A DNA stretch of 64,000 nucleotides from Rhizophagus clarus (Eukaryota > Glomeromycota > Glomeromycetes > Glomerales > Glomeraceae), in assembly GCA_015698045.1 (NCBI GenBank), contig BLAL01000189.1:310001-374000 (forward strand). The letters run 5' to 3'. The notes below the pieces were generated by a model. The model searched no databases and was not told the origin of the DNA. It saw nothing but the letters and a program-made list of their open reading frames with translations. The position numbers and the translations under genes were made by a program. Position 1 is the stretch's first letter; every line of letters begins with the position of its first letter. This document shows positions 35,701-47,329 of the stretch, piece after piece.

Positions 35701-36630
35701 ATATTAAATCTTATTTTATTGTATAAAAAATATATTATATGTTTATAATTAATGTAAAATATATATTTATTTTTATTTTAATTATTAAATTATTGAAAAA
35801 TTAATATAAATTATAATATAAAATTAAATTTATTTAATTTAATTTAATTTATTAAAAAATACAATTTTTTAAAATCAAAAATTTGATTTAGTTAATTTTG
35901 AAATTTTAAATATAAAATTTAATATATATAAATAGAATGCTGCTATTCACTATATGATAATTAATAATTATTTATTACTATAATTATTTGTTTATCTAAT
36001 TAATAATTTAACTTTAATTTTAATTTTAATCTAATTTAACTTAATTTACTATAAAATTTATAGGTTTATATATTATTATTAAATAAATATTTCTATATAA
36101 ATACTATATAAATAATATATACAGTATATATAATAATATAAGATTTTATTTATATTATAAGAATTACTAAACTTAACTGGAAAGAGAGTATTATTATAAT
36201 CATAAGTGCTATCATAAAAAGAATTATCATAGGTATTATCATAAGAACAAATATTATCATTATCATAAAACATCTTATATTCTTATAATGAAAAGAATAA
36301 AAAAAAATAAAGTGATTGATATAGCCATAAAATATAATGCTTTAGAATAATAAAAATGTAATAATTGTGTGATAGTAAAATAAACAGTATATGATTAACA
36401 ATATAGATTTAAACCTTTGTGTAAATTTTAAAAATTTATTAAATTACATGATTGATAATATAGGTTTCAAATACCTGTGTATAATTTGAAATTCTCATAA
36501 TTTTTAATATTTAGAGAATTAAACAAAATTTTTTTCAATTTTATTTATTAAACATAATATTAAATATAATATTAAATATAACATCAAATAATATTTAAAG
36601 TAATTATTTATTAATTTTGTATAAAACTAA
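35701..36630. other. AT desert
   Basis: No gene or repeat that I can define. A short stretch of GATAAT-rich repeats (about 36190-36270) gives a chance N/Y/D-rich frame. Confidence 0.55.
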
Positions 36631-36639
36631 TAGTAAATA

Positions 36640-37440
36640 ATAACAATAAAATTGAAAATGATAAAAATAAATAAAAATGAAAAGGTAAGCAGAAATAAAA
36701 TATTAAATAGAAAAAGAAAAAATAAATAAAAATAAAAAAGAATAAGTGAAAATGAAAAGTAAATAGAAAACAAAAGGGTAAACAAAAATATAAAGGATAA
36801 AAAAAAGAAAGAGACAAATGAAAATAAAAAGGATAGATAAAAAGTAAAGAAAAATAAAATTAAAAGAAAGAATAAAAAGGAGAAAATAAAATTAAAAAGC
36901 AATGAAATTAGAAGAAAAAATAAAAAAAAAAAATAAAATTAAATAGAATAACAAAAGGATTAAAGTAAAAAATGAAAATGCAAATAAAAAAAAAAATAAA
37001 ATTAAAAGTAAACGAAATAAAAAAAAAAATAAAAATAAAATTGAAAGGAAAAATAAAAGAAAAAATAAAATTGAAGAGATAATAAAAAAAAAAATAATAT
37101 TAATATAAAAAGTGAATAGAAAAATAAAAGAAAATAAAATTAAAAAATAAAGTAAAAGAAAATAAGAATAAAAGAAAGTAAAAATAAATTAAAAAGAAGA
37201 ATAAAAAGTAAATAAAATCAGATAAAAAAAGAAAAACAAAATTAAAGAAAAATAAGATTAAAAAAAAAAAATAAAATAATTAAAATGAAAAGTAATATAT
37301 AAAAAAAAAAGAAAAATATATGTTAAATTTTATTTATAAAATTAAAAGAGTCTAAAGTCTTAAAAAAAAAATGAACAATAAAAAAATTAAAAACAAAAAT
37401 AAAAAAAAAAAGTATAAAGAAATAATATACTTTTAATATT
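36640..37440 (+). repeat. Purine-only (A/G) strand-asymmetric tract
   Basis: About 800 bases in which the + strand is nearly all A with scattered G and T and almost no C (AATAAAAGTGAAAATGAAAAG-type units). The frames here are F/L/S-rich artefacts on the minus strand. Confidence 0.8.
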
Positions 37441-37523
37441 ATAATTAAAAAAAAGTCTTCTTGTAAACTGATTTTTGTTTATATATTTTATTTATAGATA
37501 ATATTTTTAATAAGCATTAATAT

Positions 37524-37995
37524 TAAAGTTGTCTACTAAAACTAGAGCTCTGATGGATTTTAGTAATTACTGAATTGTATTGATTAGTTTCAGTATCAGA
37601 ACAGTTTCAGTTTTTACAGTTTACTGAACTAAAATATTTGATAAATTTACTGATCAGTTTTAGTAACTGCAGTTTCAGTACTAGTTTTATGATTTACCAA
37701 ACCAAATTACTGATTCAATTTACTAAATAATATAATAAAAAAAATATTTTATTTAGTTAATATAGTGTTAATATAATAATTGATAAAATAAACTGTTTCG
37801 TGATAGTATTTTGTCACTTTAATTAAGAAACGTTGTAAAATATTTTTATCTGTTAATCTAATAAAAAAAATAACTTTTTTCTTATCACATTAACAAACAA
37901 CATTGTGAAATGTTAATTGGATAAAAAAATATTATTCACAGCAGTTTTTTGTGAACATAATTACAAAACTATTACAAAAAGTTTTTGTTAGTTAA
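37524..37995 (+). mobile_element. Fragment of the TAAAGTTGC hAT-like family, copy 3
   Basis: Begins TAAAGTTGTCTACTAAAACT, matching the left ends at 45789 and 48192. It contains worn AACTGTTTCG...GAAACGTTGTAAAATATTTTT units like the minisatellites of those copies. The right end is not found. A MITE follows immediately. Confidence 0.55.
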
Positions 37996-37999
37996 TTTA

Positions 38000-38374
38000 G
38001 GGATGTGCCAGAAATCAGCTGATTTAATAAGGGGGTGAAGGGCTAACCTAAAAATCAGATTCCTATGATTGGCTATAAATTATATAATATATATAATATA
38101 TTATTATTTATATATTAAAATAGTTTTTTGCAATTATCTTGCCATCTAATAGCTCAATTTAACTAAACATTTTTTTATTTTGTAGGGCTTATCAACAGCT
38201 ATAAAACAAAAAAAAAAATTCATAAAAATTGGATTACTAGATCACGAGTTATTTGTATAAATATAATTATATATATTATTATATATTTTTTTGACCAATT
38301 AAAATGTGATCAGGTGGGGGTGGAGAGGTAAGGGCTACTAATTGAAGGAAATCAGCTGATTTCTGATACGCTCC
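38000..38374. mobile_element. 375-bp MITE with CAGAAATCAGCTGATTT ends, TA target
   Basis: Ends GGGATGTGCCAGAAATCAGC and, inverted, GGAGCGTATCAGAAATCAGC are followed on both sides by TGATTT, so each end holds the palindrome AATCAGCTGATT. TA flanks are at 37998-37999 and 38375-38376. It is non-coding. Confidence 0.82.
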
Positions 38375-38376
38375 TA

Positions 38377-38802
38377 AAATAATATTTTTTTAAATTAAGG
38401 GACAGATCGTCACTCAATAGGAGAAATAATCAGCAACCTATAATTAATTTTACAGGCTTTGTATTAATAAAAAATTATTTTTTGGAATGCTATATTTTTT
38501 ATTATAAGTTTTTCTCAATAAACCAAAAAAAATAATATAAAATAAACTTTCTGTCCAAGAGGGATATTTATAAGATCAACATTATAATATAGATACATAA
38601 ATACTAGTAGAAACCATTTAATTTTAACAAAATACTATTTTTTTTTACATAATTATAAAGAAAAAGAATCAAAATCTATAAATTAATAAAAAAATGCAAG
38701 TAAAATCCTATTAACATCTTTGAATATAAGAATACTATTCATATGCCAAAGTCCCAAGATACCTAAAAATGAAATCTATTAAAAAAAGAATAAACATATT
38801 AG
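38377..38802. other. AT-rich spacer
   Basis: No frame or repeat recognised before the target duplication of the gag-only element. Confidence 0.5.
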
Positions 38803-38805
38803 TAA

Positions 38806-38811
<6 letters not shown>

Positions 38812-38842
<31 letters not shown>

Positions 38843-40860
38843 TCAAAAGAAATGCTTTTATTTCTGAAAAAAAAGATAGAAAAGAATACAAAAGATCAGA
38901 AATGAAAAAGCCAGCCCGTTCCTTACACTAGGGTCACAAACTATCTCATGACTACTATATCCCTAGCCTATTCTCTTTAATGTAATAGGAAGTCTAGTTA
39001 TAGAATTGTTCAAGGTATAAAAGAAAACGAAAAAGAAAAAAGAAAAATTTTATGATCTAATAAAACAAAAAAAAAAAACATCATGTAAAGCGAACGCTAA
39101 AGCATGACAAGAAGTTAGTGTGGAATCTTCTATTTATCCCTCCCAACTAAATTAAACATAATGTTCTAATAATGCCTTCAGTCCAGCGATTAAAAGTTTT
39201 ACATCCGGCTTCTTAGACTGGTCGTTTCTTGAGTGATCGATCTTCTTGGTAGAATGGCCAGATTTAGGAGGTTTATTATGATCATTCTTGCGGTTGTTAG
39301 TATTAGAACCTGAAAAAGAAAATTTAGACCCATGTAGTGTCTTTAAGGACTTCTCTGCATTGCCAATTCGAGCAGATTTATGTAAATTCTTGAAGTTGGG
39401 AGTGGAATAACGGCACCAAGAGAGTTTAACATCATTCCAAAGCTATGGGTTATTAATGCGGGTGGAAACGTGATCCCAAGTGTCAAAGTAACCTATCAGC
39501 TTTCTGGATCCATCCACTTCTTTAACAATTTTAAAAGATTTTATGCCACTGTCCAACAAAAATTGGTGAGGGCGTCCATTTGGGAATAAGGAGGCATCTG
39601 TCATATCTTCTGGAAGGTTGTACACGACGGCTTGAAACTTTTCCTGTTGTTTTTTTTTTGAAAGGTAGGAAACCATCGAACAGGGATTCCTCTCAGGTTG
39701 ACAGTCCAGTCCCCTCCGTTGTAGCATTTCAAGCACGCGTGGTCAGGAATCAGTCTAACACTTGCTGATAAATATTTCTTGTGCACCCTTGTGCTGACTG
39801 AAACGACCTTACCCCATCGTCCTAAATTGGCCAACAGAGTATAGTTATCCCATTTGGCCAGAATATCATAGACTACAAGATCCAAAAGTTATGCTTGTTC
39901 CTGATCTTGAGGGATATATCCAGTAATGATAACATTTCCATTCTTTAGTGTATTGTCTGTCTCTTTCTGTTTTAATTTCTTTCCATTGTCTATAGGCGTT
40001 GATTGTGGTTTAGAATCTCGCTTCAACTGCTGCTTATAGGGTGTGGAAGGAGAAGAAAGTAAACTTTGATTAAAAGTAACCGTCCTTGAACCAGAAGGTT
40101 TAGAGGATGTATACTCAGGAGATTCCGCGCTAAAAGTGGGCACTACTTTTTCATTCAGTCCAGAAGGAGTTTGTAGTTGCAAAGCTTTCTTCTTCTCCTT
40201 ACGGGCCTTCTTTTTAGCACTCCTTTTCTGAGATTTGGTCAAGGGCGTGACAGGTATGGGTGTGGTATTACGTGGGGGTGTGGCGAGTATTTCATCGTCA
40301 AATGATCCTATCGAATTTGTATCCAATACATCGACGTTAATCGACATATCCGATTGGTGCATAGAATCCCCTAGATCTTCCATATCGGGAGATTGTTTGT
40401 TTGCATATGCTTCCCATTCTCAGCGAAGTTCAGAATCTATGAGAATAATTGCCTGGTTCGCATCATCTGAGAGAAAGAGATTAAGAAAAGTAGCCTAAAA
40501 TTAAGCCATGATGGGGAAAACGTCACCTAGTTGAACTATTGATAACAACTTTTCCTCAGGAACCTGTTGGTCCTTATGGTTATCAAGGAACTCTTCTAAA
40601 GCTGTAGGGTCGGTAGTTAGTATTGTGCTAAAAATTTTTGAAGGGTTCCTTCTGATGAGTCCTGAAATAAAATCTACTATAACATCGTGAAAACGGTCAG
40701 AAGGTGGGCTCTTTAAAGCAGAAGTATGGGTAACTTGGGTCGTAGAAGACGTTAATGCTGTTTTTGGAGCTAGTTTACTTAGCAAAAAACTTTTCTTCAT
40801 GATAAAAATAAAATTATTTCTTCTGTGAAAATTTGGTTCACAGATCTGCAGGAAAGAGTT
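38812..40860 (-). mobile_element. Gag-only poly-A retroelement, copy 1 (~2.05 kb)
   Basis: On the minus strand it starts AACTCTTTCCTGCAGATCTG, has a 60-nt leader, one gag-like ORF, a 3' UTR of about 300 bases and a poly(A) tail (the T run at 38812-38839). Target duplications TAATTAAAA(TTTT) lie at 38803 and 40862, and one extra G (minus strand) sits at the 5' junction. There is no endonuclease, reverse transcriptase or LTR. The same 5' end occurs in the copies at 61759-63803 and 49988-51596, so it is a defined full-length unit. It was probably inserted by target-primed reverse transcription using a LINE machinery supplied in trans. Confidence 0.88.
39152..40800 (-). pseudogene. Gag-like (ORF1-like) protein of the poly-A retroelement, broken
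   Basis: The start is the ATG at 40800 (MKKSFLLSKL) and the ancestral stop is at 39152-39154, about 550 codons. One frame runs from 40800 to about 39601, cut by in-frame stops at 40501-40503, just below it, near 40420 and at 39889-39891. A frameshift at a homopolymer near 39650 moves the frame for the final part. In order: a short N-terminal helical region, an acidic/serine-rich linker, a lysine-rich basic stretch (KSQKRSAKKKARKEKKKA), then a folded core with KWDNYTLLANLGRWGKVVSV, CLKCYNGGDW, RGIPVRWFP and RKLIGYFDTWDHV. The core's alternating strands and helices look like RNA-recognition-motif folds of LINE ORF1 proteins. That is inference, and no CCHC knuckles are visible. The C-terminus ends in a KPDVK.LI..LKALL-type helix seen best in sister copies. 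Confidence 0.75.
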
Positions 40861-40874
40861 CTAATTAAAATTTT

Positions 40875-41378
40875 ATTAATGATCTTAAATGAAAATCTAT
40901 TTATATAGATTACCCGCATAGTTACCTTAAAGTAATCCAAAATTTAAGACATATAGAAATGAAATCTACAAAAAAACAAAAGAATATTAGTAACTAATAA
41001 CAATCTTCACTAAAAAAGCACATTTATTTATCTTTCCAGAATTTCAAAGCACTCTAGTTTGAAAAAATAAATCATACAAAAAAAAATAAAGGAATATCAT
41101 TAAAGGCATACGAAGTTTTCTAATTATAAGCTTAAATAACTAAAATAAATGGAAAAGATAAATTCATTTTCACTTAAAAAACAAGAAAATTATTGATAAA
41201 TAAAACTAAACCAAAATTAATAAAGTGAATAAAACTAAATAAAAGTAAAAATACAGGTCAAAATATTTTACTTAATGTACAAACTTATTAAATTTACAGC
41301 TGGAATGCTGCGTTCTTTTATAGTAAAGTCAAAGAGTTTGAACTTTGATGACATTAAACTTCATGAGTGGCTTGACTA
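40875..41378. other. AT-rich spacer
   Basis: Resembles the left flank of the gag-only element only in composition. No feature supported. Confidence 0.5.
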
Positions 41379-41558
41379 TAGATGCCACCCAAATCCAAAA
41401 TAATTTGGGATTATAGCAGCCCAAATGTACAAATCCAAATTAATTTACAAATTACATATATAAATTTTGCAATTTGTACATTTGGAATTTGGGAATTATG
41501 GCTATCAAAATGTACAAATTAATTTGGAATTTACTTAAAATAATTTGGGTGGCATTTA
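41379..41558. mobile_element. 180-bp MITE, TA target (copy 2)
   Basis: Same length and sequence family as 14531-14710, in inverted orientation. Ends TAGATGCCACCCAAAT and GGGTGGCATTTA, with TA on both sides (41377-41378, 41559-41560). Confidence 0.88.
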
Positions 41559-42160
41559 TAGGCTTAACCAAGATTAACATTATCCATTACCACATTCAAT
41601 ATTTTTAATTAATAATCATATGGGAAGACGTCAATCTAGCAAAAACTGTGTACTAGCCATTTTTGGTAAATCAGCATTATTAAATTTTTTTTGTCAAGTT
41701 CTGATTTTTTCCTTAATAATAAATTTAATTATTGATTAGAAAAAACTCTTATTAGACCAATTTTTCTACAAAAAAAATAATTTTTATTTTTATTTATTTT
41801 TGTTGTGTTTTTGGATACAAAACTTTATGGTTATAGTTTCTATATAAGAAACATGTACATATAACACATATAAACAGTTTTCAAATATATTTTTAAACAT
41901 TTATTTTCACTGTTTAGTTTCTTTATTCTTAATAAATCTGCACTTTTTACAAAACAAAATAGGAGTAACTGAGTAGAAAAAAATCATGCAGTTGGGACTT
42001 ATTCAAAATACAGAAGCAAGCACATCACTAATATAACGAGTCAAATAACAAAAGCTTTCTAACAAGTTAGTGATGCTACTATCTTCCCATATTATTATGA
42101 TTTTCACTATGATAAGGTTTAAATATCCCTAAAACCTGAGCTCTCAAAAAATAGGAATAT
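41559..42160. other. AT-rich spacer
   Basis: No gene. It may include the eroded 5' part of the following gag-like relic. Confidence 0.45.
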
Positions 42161-42167
42161 AAATAAC

Positions 42168-43550
42168 ATGTCATCCACCTCTGAATCAGCTATTACACAT
42201 GAAATAAATTTAGATAATTCATCTCATAATCAGCACCAATCAAATCCTGTCGTACTATTAAATTTAATCAAATCTAAGTCCAAAGATAAAGGCAAAAAGA
42301 AGAATAAAACCAAAAATATCTTCATTGTAAATCCAGCCTTTGTAAATAATTGGGATGATTTACTTGCTCAAGATGTCTCTTCTTTCTCTCTGCTAATTTT
42401 TCTGCCTGAAAACAAGATTACAGGTAAGACTATTACTTCTTTCACGTTCATGTCAGAGTTTTCTAATAAAGAAAAGAAATAAAAAACATAGGAAAAGAAA
42501 GTTACTCATATTATTACTGGATACCAAACACTCTTCAGAATGCAACTTCATTCATGATATCCTTATATATGATGTTCTTGTAAAATGGAATAATTATACT
42601 CTACTAAACCACCTATCTATTTGAAGAAATATAATATCAATACAAGTCAATTGCTAGTACAAATACATGACTATTTGATGTAATCTTGTTGTTTCAGAAT
42701 TTTTTAGGAAATATAAGTTGCAATAGATAGCTCCTCTTACAGGTATTTCAGCTAAATAATTCCCCATATTATGATTGTTTAAAGAACAAAAAGAATATAA
42801 GCAATTCTAGGTAGTTACTTTTGATTTTTCTGAATTTATAATAATAGTCTTATTGGTAGAACTCTAATATGAAGCTTTCTTAAGTAAACTGAATATCAAA
42901 ATGTTCAAAAAAATTAAATTTGCAAATGGTAAATGTAAGATTGTTAGCTATTTTGAATCTTAGGATTATTTATATAAATGCATAAATAATTTAACCTTCT
43001 AGTTTGATATGATATAAACACCTCCTGTTGACTATCATTAATAAGAAAAAGAAGGACTTTACTTCCTTATCAGCTAAGCAATCCAAAAAGATTAAAGTTC
43101 CCACTCTTACCTCTTCTTCTGACAAATAATAATCTACTTTTATCTTTACATCCAAAAAAATCTAAATAAAAAATTTGCAGTTGAAGAATTTGAATAATAC
43201 CTTGCTAACAACTCTGTCTGCTATATTGTCATAACATAAACTGATTCAAAACAGTCGTAATAGCCATAAGGTTTCTAAATAATAATTATTTACAGAAATT
43301 GTTAAAATGAAAGAGATTTTAGGACATTTGGTGACAAATGATTTACAAATCTAAAGAAATTTTTGTTTTATTACTTAAATTTTCACCCAGTTATTGCATT
43401 ACATTTTCTTTTTTTCTACATTTTTCCCTTTATTCAATTATATTTTAGTTTAATTAATTTTGTTTGGCAGATGTTTGAACTGACCTTCAGGTTGAGAGCA
43501 TGTATTCATTATACAGATGCGTTTTATCATAACCTACTAATCAAATAAAA
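42168..43550 (+). pseudogene. Distant gag-like retroelement relic
   Basis: An open stretch at 42168-42482 (MSSTSESAITHEINL...) has a lysine-rich segment KSKSKDKGKKKNKTKN comparable in position to the basic region of the gag-like ORF. Downstream, translated fragments VKWNNYTLLNHLS (about 42580) and IKFANGKCKIVSYFES.DYL (about 42910-42975, one stop) match the KWDNYTLL and RKLIGYFDTWDHV regions. The frame shifts repeatedly. The relic is divergent enough to be an older or different subfamily. Confidence 0.65.
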
Positions 43551-43633
43551 TAAAAAATAGCTTATTTTTGACATCTTTAAATACTTTTAAATAAAATTGA
43601 AGTTACCAGAAATTTAAGGTAAAATTTAATATA

Positions 43634-44665
43634 TAGTCAACTCCTTTTATAGTCACCTCTATTATAGTCACATTATCTTATATAGTCACCTTAGTTGAGT
43701 GTCCAAATTTTTATATATAAAAACTATCATTTATAATCACAAATTACTTATAGCCACTATCACATCTTTTTTTAAAAATTTTATATATATGTGATTATAA
43801 AAGGATATTTATTAAAATATAATTATTTGATGATCTAATGATCAGATTTTAATGATCTTTAGCTCATTAGGTTCATCTCATTAAAAGGAATCAGATGGTA
43901 GTAATTTTATAATGATTGGATTAATATTGACTGAAACTTCAATTTTAAAGACCAAATCAGCATTTTATACATGTAAAATTCATGTAATATTAAATATTTT
44001 GACTGTATTTTAATTACTATGAGTTCTAGTGATCAGATTTAATGATCTTAAGCTCATTAGAATCGTCTCATTGAGAGGAAGCCAATAGTAATAATTTTAT
44101 AATGATTGGATTAATATTGACTGAGAAATTCAATTTTAAAGACCAGATCAACATTTTTTATATGTAAAATTTGTGCAATATTAAATATTTTGACTGTATT
44201 TTAATTATTACAGATTTTAGTGATCAGATTTAATGATCTTAGGCTCATTAGAATCGTCTTATTAAGAGGAAGTTAATGATAATAATTTTATAATGATTGG
44301 ATTAATATTGACTGAGAAATTAGATTTTAAAGAGCAGATCAGCATTTTTTATATGTAAAATTCATATAACATTAAATATTTTAACTGTATTTTAATTATT
44401 ACAAGTTCTAGTGATCAGATTTTAATGATCTTAGGCTCGTTATAATCGTCTTATCAAGAGGAATCTAATGATTATAAATTTATAATAATTGGAATAATAT
44501 TGACAAAATTACTATGATGTGAATATTTAACCAAAATTATTATAATTTATAATTCTGGCCAAAATTACTGATTTAATTATAAGATTTTATTACTTATAGT
44601 TATATCCCATCATAGTCACCAAATATAAACTGTCTCAAATGTGTAACTATAAAGAGAGTTAACTG
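43634..44665. mobile_element. 1.03-kb pogo/Tigger-like non-autonomous element
   Basis: Left end TAGTCAACTCCTTTTATAGT and right end, inverted, CAGTTAACTCTCTTTATAGT, with TA on both sides (43632-43633, 44666-44667). The right 100 bases match, inverted, the left end of the element at 61664. The interior is four tandem units of about 191 bp, starting near 43840, 44031, 44222 and 44413. There is no transposase. Confidence 0.85.
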
Positions 44666-44868
44666 TAATTTTAAAAGGTTACTATATATATAAGATAAAA
44701 TTATGAAATAAAAAGAGTTAGTAAAATTATTAGTAAATTTAAAATTTTTTTTGAAGATCTTTATTAGAAGTAAGTAAGATCTGATAGTATATTATATAAT
44801 ATTATAAGATTTCAGTATTTATTATAAGCAGATTTTTAATTAGTTTCAAATTTTAATATTAGTTATAT

Positions 44869-45276
44869 TAGAGCTCTGAATTTCTGGTTTAGTTCTGTTT
44901 TCAGTTCTGATTTGGCTCTCTGATATAAAATTTTACTGAAAGTGTTTTTTGGCTTAAACTTTTTACTGAAAAATGTTTTCAGGTCATACTTTTAACTGAA
45001 AACATTTTTAGTTAAAAAAATTTCAGTTTGAAAAATTAGTTCCAGTTCCATTTTCAGATCAAAAAATGGAACTGAAACCATTTTTTTGAAAAACACTTCA
45101 AACTGAAAACATTTTCAGATGAAGTTTTTTAACTAAAAAAATGTTTTTCAGTTAAAAGATGATTTTGAAAATGTTTTTCAATAAAAACCTTATTTTAAAA
45201 AGCATCCAATAAGAAACCAAGTTTAGAACCAGAAATGGAACCAAAAATAGAACTGAACCAGAAATTCAAAGCTCTA
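44869..45276. mobile_element. 408-bp hAT-like MITE
   Basis: Ends TAGAGCTCTGAATTTCTGG and, inverted, TAGAGCTTTGAATTTCTGG are flanked by 8-bp AGTTATAT (44861-44868) and AGCTATAT (45277-45284). The interior is hairpin-rich (AACTGAAAACATTTT repeats). An 8-bp target plus TAGAG ends suggests the hAT superfamily. Confidence 0.85.
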
Positions 45277-45429
45277 AGCTATATATATAATCAATTTAAC
45301 TGATTGTTGATATTTTTTTTTATTGTTTTTTAAAAAAAAAAGAATTTTTTTTTACTTTTATATTAGAACTCAAAAACTAATCTTTTTTATTTATTTTTTA
45401 AAAAAATAAAAAAGTTTTTTCTGTTTTTA

Positions 45430-45780
45430 TAAAATACTAAATAAATATTATAATCAGATTTTGAAATTAAAGTAATTAGAAAGAAATATATTTTATTATT
45501 AATAAAAATGTTTTTAATGTTTCATATTTTCTTTTATATAGATTATCAGATAAATATTATAAACTGAACTTTAAAAATAAAATATATGAAGAAAAAAAAA
45601 GTAGTTTTGTTTTATTATTAATAAAAATATTTTAATACTTTTTTCTTTATTATAGATTACTAAATAAATACAATAAATTAAATTTTAGAATTAAGACAAG
45701 TGTAAGAAAGAGTATTTATTTATTTTAATAGAAATATTACTAATATTTCTTTTCTTTTTTTATAGATTGTCAGATAAATA
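45430..45780 (+). repeat. Worn intron/microexon-type array (first part)
   Basis: Three units of about 120 bp with TTTTATTATTAATAAAAATRTTTTTAATGTTTC, a T-rich tract, ATAGATTRTCAGATAAATA and a purine-rich stretch. This is the same order as the 4601-5160 units. It continues at 47330-47880 after inserted material. Confidence 0.6.
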
Positions 45781-45788
45781 CTATAAAC

Positions 45789-46664
45789 TAAAGTTGCTTA
45801 CCAAAACTAAAGAGTTTTGATATATCAAAATTGTCAAAACTATTTCAACATTTTGATATTGACCTTCCGATTTATTAAAATATCAAAATAGTTTTAACAT
45901 GTTGAAATTATCAAAACTATTTTGATATGTGATATATATAATATATACATATCAAATAGCAATCACTAGTGTTAATTTAATAAAAAAAACTATTTTGTAA
46001 CAGTTTTTCAAGTATTTAATAAAAAACGTTGCAAGACATTTTTTATTTTTTAATTTTTAAGCAAAAAAAACTATTTCACAACAGTTTTTTAAGCATTTAA
46101 TAAAAAACATTGCAAAATGTTTTTTATTTTTTAATTTAGAAAAAAACCATTTTGCAACAGTTTTTCAATTATTTAATAAAAAATATTGTAAACCATTTTT
46201 TATTTTTTTAACTTAGAAAAAAAACCATTTCGAAACAGTTTTTCAAGTATTTAATAAAAAATGTTATAAACATTTTTATTTTTGAATTTTTAAGCAAAAA
46301 AACTGTTTTACAACAGTTTTTCAAGCATTTAATAAAAAATGTTATGAAACATTTTTTATTTTTTAATTTTTAAACAAAAAAAACTGTTTTGCAACAGTTT
46401 TTTAAATTATTTAATAAAAAATATTGCAAAATGTTTCTTATTTTTTAATTTTTATTATAATGAATGAAACCTATTGCAAAATATTATGATGTTTAGTTTC
46501 AGCAGTTTTGATAATTTTGATGCATTAAAACAATTTTAGCAGTTTCATACAATTTTGGCAGTTTTGACATTCATGTTAAAACTATTTCAGCATTTTAGCA
46601 TTTTAACGTATTTTAGATTTTGACATTTTGACATTGGCCAATTGAGTTTCACTAGGCAACTTTA
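45789..46664 (+). mobile_element. 876-bp hAT-like element with 6-unit internal minisatellite
   Basis: Ends TAAAGTTGCTTACC and, inverted, TAAAGTTGCCTAGTG, with a perfect 8-bp target duplication CTATAAAC (45781-45788, 46665-46672). The middle holds six units of about 78 bp, each made of two small palindromic strings (AACTGTTTTGCAACAGTTTTT and a GTTGCAAAACATTTTTT relative). There is no ORF. Confidence 0.88.
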
Positions 46665-46847
46665 CTATAAACCAAATTTTAAAAATAATGTAAATAAGAA
46701 AAAAAAGTTATATTATTTTATTTATACATGAAGTCAAAATTAAAATCCAAAAGTTGAAATATTTTGACTTGGGAAGGTCAAAAGTCAAAATTAAAGTCAA
46801 AATAGCTAAAATTATATTATAATTATGTGTTTTTTATAATTATAATT

Positions 46848-47215
46848 TAATACCAAATTTTAAACGTGAATAACTCTGTCAATATTGATGCTACAGATAT
46901 GCAATACATATCATTGGAATCCTCTTGATGAGTTAAATCCAACCGTGTCTAAGATTATAAAAATCAGATCATTGAATGCAGAGATCGTTAACTTTGAATT
47001 TTAATTTATTATTTATTATAAGAGTAATAAGACTATTTAATACCAAATTTTAAACGTAAATAACTTTATCAATATTGATGCTACAAATATGCAACACATA
47101 TATCATTAGATTCCTCTCAATAAACTGAATCCAATCGTGTAAAGATCATAAAAATCAGATCACTAAATGCGGAGATTATTAACTTTGAATTTTAATATTA
47201 TTGTTTACTATAAAA
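46848..47215. repeat. Tandem duplication, two ~190-bp units
   Basis: TTTAATACCAAATTTTAAACGTGAATAACT recurs after about 190 bases. Each unit contains a CATTRGATTCCTCT...AATCCAA...AAAATCAGATCA core shared with the units at 43840-44600 and 52380-52745. Confidence 0.75.
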
Positions 47216-47329
47216 ATCACATAACTATGACGTAATTTTGGCCATTTTGATTTTTGGAGAAACTTAGGTCAAAATTATTTTGGCCATTTTGACCATTTTT
47301 GAGATTGAAATTAACTAATTTCAGTTTCA

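Noticed and set aside
36611..36902. Minus-strand frames of 68-91 codons rich in F and L
   Set aside because: They are the complement of a purine-only tract and would be artefactual hydrophobic proteins.
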